The notes below the pieces were generated by a model. That model had not been told where the DNA came from. It did no database searches and worked only from the letters and a program-made list of their open reading frames with translations. Shown here piece after piece: positions 57,300-64,000 of a stretch of 64,000 bases of DNA. Source of the stretch: Hydrangea macrophylla (lineage: Eukaryota; Streptophyta; Magnoliopsida; Cornales; Hydrangeaceae); NCBI GenBank assembly GCA_033977485.1, contig CM066985.1, forward strand, positions 73,207,045-73,271,044. Direction: 5' to 3'. The translations under genes and the position numbers were made by a program. Every line of letters begins with the position of its first letter. Within the stretch, counting starts at the first letter, position 1.

Positions 57300-60156
57300 T
57301 GTAGACACCCCAATTTTGATCGAACTATCCCTCTAAAATCGATGATGATAATGTAAGATAGAATTCAAATCCTTGATGATGAATCACGGCCTTCGGAAAG
57401 CTTCTTAGCTAAAAACCCATTGATTTCAAAGCCAAAATGACCAAAATACCCCCGGAGTGACACTTTCTAGACTAAGTGTGAAAACATGTACCAAAACATG
57501 GAAGCATCCTTGAAATATCCATTTGATCGAAAGAATTGCACTAGATAGAGCCGGAAGTTCAAAATACTCATATTAAGAAAAATCAGTGCAAAATGGTCAA
57601 GGGCAAAATGATCCCAAATAATTTTATTATGATTTTCAAACTATTTTTATAAAATACTAGACTCCAACACCTTTCCAACGGTATAAGATTTGTAATATTT
57701 GGAGTTAAAATAAATTAGTTATGAGTTTTCAAAATTTTGAAAGAATAGCGAAGAGCCGGAAAATAGGCGAAGATGCGAGCAATCGATGAGTGCCGCTGCG
57801 GCAGTCAGCGAGAGTGCCGCTCTGGGCAAAAATCACATTTTCATATGACATTTAAATACAATTTTTGATCAATTGAATGTACCAAACGTTGTCGTTTTTT
57901 GTGTACGTGATTACTACCATTAGGTCATGCAAACCATGCTCTTACCACTCCAAATTGACCTATCTACCCTTATCTTAGTCACTAAGAAAATCAAAGTCTA
58001 TAAAAACCCATTTTATTTCATTTTGAGGGATTGGCTACTTGCTCTTCACCCTAAAGAGGAGATTAAACAGTGAGTTTTTGTGAGTGATTTCCAGAGAGTT
58101 TTAGAAAGAGAAAAGTATCCAAAAAAAGGGGAAAACTCTACCCAAATTGGATCAAAATCACCTTTGAGTCATGGAACCTTGAAGAAGAGCAAGAAGAAGT
58201 ATTGAAGATATTCAAAATTCAACCAAACCAATACGAATATGAAAAAATTCAGAGGCAATTCTCTCATTATATATCATGTTCTACTATAATTCAATCGCAA
58301 TTTGTAGATTCAACTAGGTTTTTACACATTTAAAAAAAGTCTCTTCTCTACCCCATTCTTCACACACCACTTTGAATTGTGATTGAATTCTTATGTATTT
58401 TTGTTGATTTGGATTTAGTTAGTCTTATAATCTATACAAAATAATTTTTCAAAATGAATTGAACTTTGGATCATTCAAATTTGCTTTGATTTCACCTTTT
58501 TCTCTCATGCTCTTCTCTTGGTTTTCATGTAATCATCAATATTCCATATGAATTCCTTGAGTTAGATGCTCTATTTGTTTTGTAAAATTTATGTTTATAT
58601 GAGAATTAGAGTTGATCTATGATTACTTCTATGAATAATTGATGGATCTAATATGTTCATGACTTTGGTTCATCCATTTGGAGTTTATGGAACTTTTCAT
58701 GTTTCGTTGAATTCTATGAAAGTAGGATTCCTTCGTCCCCAAGGATCATTGATTTGAGAGAGGAATAAAAGGAAATAAGTCCTTAATCCTTAAGGATCAT
58801 GTATTTGGGAGAGGAATTAGATGTAGATCTAGTTGTTCTTATGATTTGATTATTGAATTCAAGTGTTCAAGTTCACATATATAAGGGATTGAGTAAGGCC
58901 TTAGAACCTATGTCTAAGCTCTGTTGAGAGTTCTATGTTGGGGTTTCTTCAAGGCTAAATCCATGGGAATTCTACACTATGATGATGTTTGTATGTTGAC
59001 CATAACCACACTTGGTCTAGATTCTTCATAGAATCATGGATCTAGTTTGGTTTAGTTTATGAATAGAAATTCAACAATGGTGCAGTGATTTCAATGACAG
59101 CCTGTTATCAAAGATTTTTAATTAAATCATGATCCATCGGATTTGGATGAGACCAATTGGAATGTGTCTATAACACCTGGATTAACCACTATAATTTTTG
59201 TTTTGATTAGATTATGGTTAACATGGTTTGATCATGGGTTTTGCAACCTAGTTGCTCTCTGCCCATAATTTTCAAATAGTGAACCCCTTTTAAAATGAAT
59301 GGATCAGAGCCTTAATCAAATATTTTAAGCACATGCTTTTTTATTATGAAGTTTTATGAGTTAGTAAGATCCCCAAAAAAGGTTGAAAGGATTCAGATCC
59401 GTTTGCTATTTTTAATAAATCTTACAAAGTTTCTGGACAGAGAGTAAATTCTAATTAGTGTCTGATCATGGTCCAATTCCAGAGATTGGACCATTTGATC
59501 TTTGATTTTCTTATTGGGTTAGATAATAGACACACAGAGGCATGTCATATCCAAAAATTATTGAGATCAAACCATGGAAACTATGAGTTTCCTACTTTTG
59601 AATGTTTGATTCCTTCTCAATAAATTCTAAAATCCTGAAGCAAATTTGGTAAGTCTCATTCATTTTGATTCAAATGGCTTTCTAAAGCCATAAGGCTTGG
59701 GACATGTTTTGAATAAGAATAATTAAACTCAAATCCAGAGGTCAAGTGATCCAAATCATCAAATGATGCATGTCTTGTTCATTTCCATGCATTCATGATC
59801 ATCATGTTTTAAGATAATGCTTGTATTTTGGGTCATTGAGCATAGGAATAAATCACGATTGTTCCAACATCATCATGGATTCTTTTCAAACATGTTGAAG
59901 CCATATCATCTCTATATGGACATTACATTGGCTCTAGGTTAATGTCCCTCTAGACCTTCCCGTCGAGACTTATATGTCTATAAGGATGTTATAGTTTCAA
60001 CGATTGGAGGTAATTCATGATTTTGGTCAAACTTATTTGTCTTGTTAGATTTAGATGAAATTTGACAATATCATATCCAAGCATGTGGGCTAACCTTTGT
60101 CTTGTAGCGCTGTCGAGGTACGATTCCTCATTTTTCCTTCTATTTTATTCGGCCTT

Positions 60157-60192
<36 letters not shown>

Positions 60193-60736
60193 TATTGATT
60201 TTGTGACTTCATGTGCGATGCCTTAGATTAGGTTGATGCCTTATATGTTTATGTGATTTAGAGACCTTTTCTTAGGGTTTTCTATTTATGCTTGCATTGC
60301 ACGCTTTCCTATTGCAACTGGATCCCGGTAAGCTTTCTTGTTCCTTGTTGCATTGCATATCGTGTGCTTTTTGAATCTACTTGGTTATGGGTGCCTTTTT
60401 TAGCAATCTTACACCCTTTCGACTTGCTTGTGTTATGTATATTTATATCTATGTATTGATTAGGACACACATAAGTTTTTAAATTAAATAAAAGGATGGT
60501 GGCTAGAGGCCTAACTATGATAGGATGAGAGGGGGTACTTTAGTCCCATCGAGTTCCTTCCCCTCTCATTCCATAATTCTCGGACCTAGAAATCTCTGGT
60601 TTCGCAGAAAAGTAGTTTGGAAAATGGTTTCTTAATTTCTTTCCTTAAAATTAAGTGGCGATTCTTTCGTTTTAAATTGATTTGAAAAAATCGAGAAAAA
60701 TAGGTCGCGAAAGCCAAAGTGGGTCTGATATCCACA
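57300..60736 (+). mobile_element. Solo LTR of a Tat-type element (3437 bp)
   Basis: Starts TGTAGACACCCCAATTTTG, ends GATATCCACA, and is flanked by GTCCT on both sides (57295-57299, 60737-60741), with no internal region. It is related to the other Tat LTRs by its termini, a degenerate GC palindrome (57790-57804), a TATA box (57999-58006) and the U5 hairpin plus TGGCGATTCT (60631-60665). It is clearly diverged and lacks the TTGACC cluster. A T run lies at 60159-60190. Confidence 0.9.
60631..60665 (+). promoter_or_regulatory. U5 hairpin and primer-site-like motif of the solo LTR
   Basis: Stem CTTAATTT/AAATTAAG around a CTTTCCTTA loop (60631-60655), followed immediately by TGGCGATTCT (60656-60665). 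It has the same position and loop core as in the other Tat LTRs but a different stem sequence. Confidence 0.55.
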
Positions 60737-61631
60737 GTCCTTCGTTGAACGTAACGTTGTCGTTGACTTCAATATCCTTGAAGTTAATCTCGCATGCTGG
60801 GTTGTAGGTACACTGCATCAGTATACTAATATGGAACGCATTGTGCACTCCTGACATCTTCAGCGGCAATGCGATTCGATAGGCAACTTTTTTGATACGC
60901 TCTAAAATCTCAAATGGTCCGCTGAATCGTGGTGACAGCTTGCCTCTCTTTTGACCAAATCTGACGATGCCTTGAATAGGTGAAACCTTGAGCAGCACAT
61001 GATCTCCAATCGCAAACTCTAAGTCTTTGTGTCGCTTATTGGCATAGCTTTTGTATCGAGTTTGAGCTGTCTTCATCTTCTCATGTACGACCTGAATTTT
61101 CTCACTGGTTTCTCGTACCATTTTTGACCCAAGAAGTTGAGTATCTTCGACTTTAGCACAACATAGCGGTGATCGACAAGGTCTTCTGTATAAAGCTTCA
61201 AACGATGCCATTCCTATGCTCATGTGGTAACTATTGTTGTAGACGAACTCGATCAACAGTAGGTCCATCTCTCAAGAACTCTCAAAATCGATAATGCAAG
61301 CTTGTAGTATGCCTTCCATCATTTAATTGACTCATTCAATCTGATCGTCAGTCTGCGGATGAAAAGCTGAACTTAAGTTCAGTGTTATTTTCATCGCTGT
61401 TTGGAGTCTCTTCAAAAATTCTGCAGTAAAACATGAATCTTGATTTGACACTATCGAAACAGGTATGTCGTGTAGTCGTACAACGTGTTGTAGATACATC
61501 CAGCTCAATTGTTCTGTTGGATACGTCATACTATAGGCGATAAAATGCGCAGTCTTCGTAAGTCGATTTACGATTACCCAAATACTGTCGTTGTTTTGCT
61601 GAGATCTCGGCAAACCTACCATGAAATTCAT
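60737..61631 (-). pseudogene. Integrase of the minus-strand chromodomain gypsy
   Basis: The frame 61631-61332 reads MNFMVGLPRSQQNNDSIWVI, AHFIAYSMTYPTEQLSWMYL, IVSNQDSCFTAEFL and AFHPQTDDQIE; the usual SDRD of the core reads SNQD. After stops near 61331-61270 it continues 61268-60737 with FVYNNSYHMSIGMASFEALY, KDLEFAIGDHVLLKVSP, KRGKLSPRFSGPFEIL and NDNVTFNEG, where the solo LTR cuts in. The last residues of the open frame (LWISDPLW...) are LTR sequence. The missing catalytic aspartate and the stops make it inactive. Confidence 0.85.
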
Positions 61632-62924
61632 GGTTATGTGTTCCCACTTCCATTGAGGAATCGATAATGGTTATTGTAGTCCAGGTGGTTTTTAGTATTC
61701 TGCCTTCACTTGCTTACAAGTAAGACACCAAGCTACATACTCAGCTACTTCTCCCTTCACTCCTTTCCACTAGAAATTCCTCTTCAAGTCCTTGTACATC
61801 TTTATACCTCCAGGATGTATCGTCATTCTTGACTTTTGTGCTTCATTTAATATTTCTTTCTAGAGATTTTCTTCATGAGGTACACAGAGACTATCTTTAC
61901 ATCATAAGGCTCCGTCTATACCAATACTCTAGACCTCTGGTTCTTTTACTGACATCTTAGTGAACCATAACTTTAGGTCCTCTGTCATCTGTTGAACTTC
62001 TATGATACGGCTGATCAACGTTGGCTGCACTATAAGACATCCAAGATGTTGTTCTTCAGTGGACTCTACTGGCTGAAGATCGAATTAAATTAAAACGTCC
62101 AATGCTTGCCATTCTTGAATCAATAATGCATCGATTACTAATCGAGGTCGACGGCTTAAAGCATCAACTACAATATTTGCTTTACCCGGATGATACTGTA
62201 ATGAAAAGTCATAATCCTTGAGTAACTCCATCCACCTTCGTTGTCACATGTTCAACTCCCCCTGAGAGAACAAATGCTTCAAGCTCTTATGATCGAAAGA
62301 CTGATCAAACTTCTCTCCATAGAAATAGTGTCTCCATATCTTCAATGCAAACACTATCGCTGGCAATTCTAGATCATGTGTAGGTTAACTCTTCTCATGT
62401 GACTTCAATTGTCTGGATCCATATACAATGACATTCCCGTCTTGTAAGTACACAACCAAGTCCTTGGTGTGATGCATCACTGTAGATCACATACCTTTCT
62501 CCACTCCTAGGTATCGCAAGTACCGGTGCAAAAGTTAATCTTTCCTTTAACTCCTGAAATGTACCTTCATACTTGTTTGTCCATACATACTTCGTCTCCT
62601 TTCTCATCAAATTTTTCAAAGGTCCTGCAATCTTGGAGAATCCTTCTACGAATCTTCGATAATATCCTGCTAGACTAAGAAAACTTCTAACTTCTATTGC
62701 ATTGGTCGGTCTATTCCAGCTTAGGACTACATCGATCATAAATGAGTCCACAGAGATACCATCTTGTGAAATCACATGTCCCAAAAATTTGACTTCTTGT
62801 AACCAAAACTCATACTTGCTACTTTGCATACAACGTACTATGTCGAAGCGTCTGCAAATCAATCTTTAAGTGTTCCTTATGATCCTCTTCCGTCTTTGAG
62901 TAGATCAGGACGTCGTCAATGAAT
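61632..62924 (-). pseudogene. RT C-terminal part and RNase H of the minus-strand chromodomain gypsy
   Basis: From the LTR junction the minus strand reads [20 protein letters not shown], then after a shift (62862-62395) KVKFLGHV-type [35 protein letters not shown] and [18 protein letters not shown] linker with stops follows and includes the RNase H C-terminal DALSRRP-like stretch near 62150 and integrase zinc-region traces near 61700-61760. The RT N-terminal half is absent at 62925. Confidence 0.8.
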
Positions 62925-64000
62925 TGTCATGCCCTAGAGTAGCAAAAATAGAGAAAAATAAATTTTCTTTTTGGGTCCATAGGGAATGGCAGGTGAATAT
63001 CACTAATTATTCACACCACACAACACTAATCCAGCAAAAATAACAAGAATAGTAAACAAACTGAATATATAATAACAATACTATCCATTACAATATTAAA
63101 GTGGTCCTCAGGATCACAATAGGTTTGGAGACAACATATGCCCAAGTACCCGCTGCGAAAGCTTAACAGAAATAATAGAAATATAAACTAGATATAACTT
63201 CTTCATCGCTAGCTGGCGTAAGGGTAATCGTCAGTGTAATAAAATCTTCCCCAATATAACAGGGCCACCATCTGCATAATCCAACTTCGGGTAGTAGCCA
63301 TCATCGTAGGTTCCATCACCTGTATTAATAGAGATAGGGTAGTCTAGACGGGGAATGTCCAGGCATAAACACCGTTAGCTTACTTCAGCTGAGTGAATAG
63401 AAACTCCTATATTATTATAGGTATAAAGTCCTTACCAGTTATGCATGATATAAAGTAGTGATACTAGTAACATCTCTTCCTCTTTTATTCAGACACATCA
63501 TTAATCGATTTTCATCGTCTCCCAACTCTAAGACTGACTGTACCAATCCCGATTGACTATACTGAACAAATTATATCATCATGACATATTAGTGCTCTTG
63601 TTCACCGCTTTTAAAAACTCTTACTATTCACCACTTTTAAGAACTCTTGTGAGCACTATACATCGTTCTCATATAACGACTGGTCTATGGATGTACCCAT
63701 GCTCTTGTTCACCACTTTTAAAAATGCTTACTGTTCACCGCTTTTAAGAACGTTTTTGAGTACGGTATATTCATAGCTCTAGCAGATACAAACTATGGGC
63801 GTGCCACTACTCTTGTTCACTACTTTTACGAACTCTTACTATTCACTGCTTTTAAGAATGCTTGTGAGTATGGTGTGATTAGAGGTGAAAAGTGCATATT
63901 CATAGCGTATTTTATGGTCTTTTATGCATATTTTTATCCCCAAGTCCCTAGATTTATATGCATATCAATGATTAAGTGTTTTCTATGATGTTGAGACTCA
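62925..64000 (-). repeat. Second LTR copy of the chromodomain gypsy family, partial
   Basis: Starts TGTCATGCCCTAGAGTAGC and matches the outer end of the LTR at 40922 for several hundred bases with divergence. It breaks the RT of the minus-strand element, so it is a nested insertion or a recombination junction. The five bases before it are TGAAT. It continues beyond the window. The last 110 bases (after about 63885) do not obviously match and may be another insertion. Confidence 0.75.
63589..63875. repeat. ~110-bp repeat, 3 copies, inside the LTR copy
   Basis: Blocks of the form CTCTTGTTCACYRCTTTTA...CTTACTRTTCACYRCTTTTAAGAA begin near 63592, 63701 and 63809, each followed by GAGYAYRGT-like sequence. 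They are not evident in the 40922 copy. Confidence 0.8.

Larger units (their letters stand above)
40922..62924 (-). mobile_element. Chromodomain gypsy (Tekay/Del-like), minus strand, heavily nested
   Basis: 3' LTR at 40922-57100 (carrying a hAT and a Tat element), chromodomain and integrase at 57153-61631 (interrupted by a solo LTR), then RNase H and RT up to 62924, where another LTR of the same family begins. The 5' half is not seen. TCACC (40917-40921) precedes the outer LTR end as a candidate target duplication. Confidence 0.8.

Noticed and set aside
60672..60736. C-terminal extension of the integrase frame
   Set aside because: These codons lie in the solo LTR; the true integrase continues at 57299.

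Overview
The window looks like nuclear DNA of a flowering plant. It is AT-rich and full of simple repeats. It is dominated by LTR retrotransposons of plant-specific lineages (Tat-type Ty3/gypsy with two RNase H domains, chromodomain gypsy, Ty1/copia), with smaller hAT-, Mutator- and PIF-like elements and a tRNA-derived SINE. I cannot name the species. Only two host-type gene loci are visible: a broken FAR1/FRS-like locus near 24-26 kb and a coiled-coil protein gene near 29-35 kb. Everything else is mobile, repetitive or unassigned.

Layout. (1) 1-13335, minus strand: most of a Tat-type element, with its 5' LTR at 10071-13335, primer-binding site, leader tandem array, gag-protease frame with two stop codons, a G-patch segment, a long intact pol, a noncoding block of hairpin repeats, and an antisense ORF (3-890) with a plant-mobile-domain-like protein. 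Its other LTR lies outside the window. (2) 13336-23.84 kb, plus strand: a decayed chromodomain gypsy split by element 1 and by a copia element (15005-21310, target duplication CGATT). (3) 23.84-25.83 kb: the FAR1-like pseudogene. (4) 26.9-35.9 kb: the coiled-coil gene, with a 4.3-kb intron holding a LINE-like tail, a hAT MITE, and a Mutator-like MITE that itself carries a hAT MITE. (5) 35.9-40.9 kb: a foldback MITE, a 275-bp tandem array, a roughly 105-bp palindromic tandem array, further MITEs and a SINE. (6) 40.92-62.92 kb: a minus-strand chromodomain gypsy of the same family as (2). A hAT element (42189-56267) sits in its LTR, and a complete but gag-only Tat element (42612-55673, target duplication TCATC) sits in that hAT. 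A solo Tat-type LTR (57300-60736, target duplication GTCCT) interrupts its integrase. (7) 62925-64000: a second LTR copy of that gypsy family.

How the parts may work together (inference): element 1 encodes a full set of Tat enzymes but carries damaging changes. The 42.6-55.7 kb element keeps an open gag, LTRs, primer site and polypurine tract but has no protease or pol, so it would depend on enzymes from elsewhere. Their LTRs share TATA boxes, W-box-like TTGACC clusters, GC-rich palindromes and a U5 module made of hairpins followed by a copy of the first 11 bases of the primer-binding site. The last hairpin and the motif after it recur in the diverged solo LTR with a different but still paired stem. 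That module is the strongest candidate here for an undescribed functional structure. All identifications come from reading the sequence; no database search was run.
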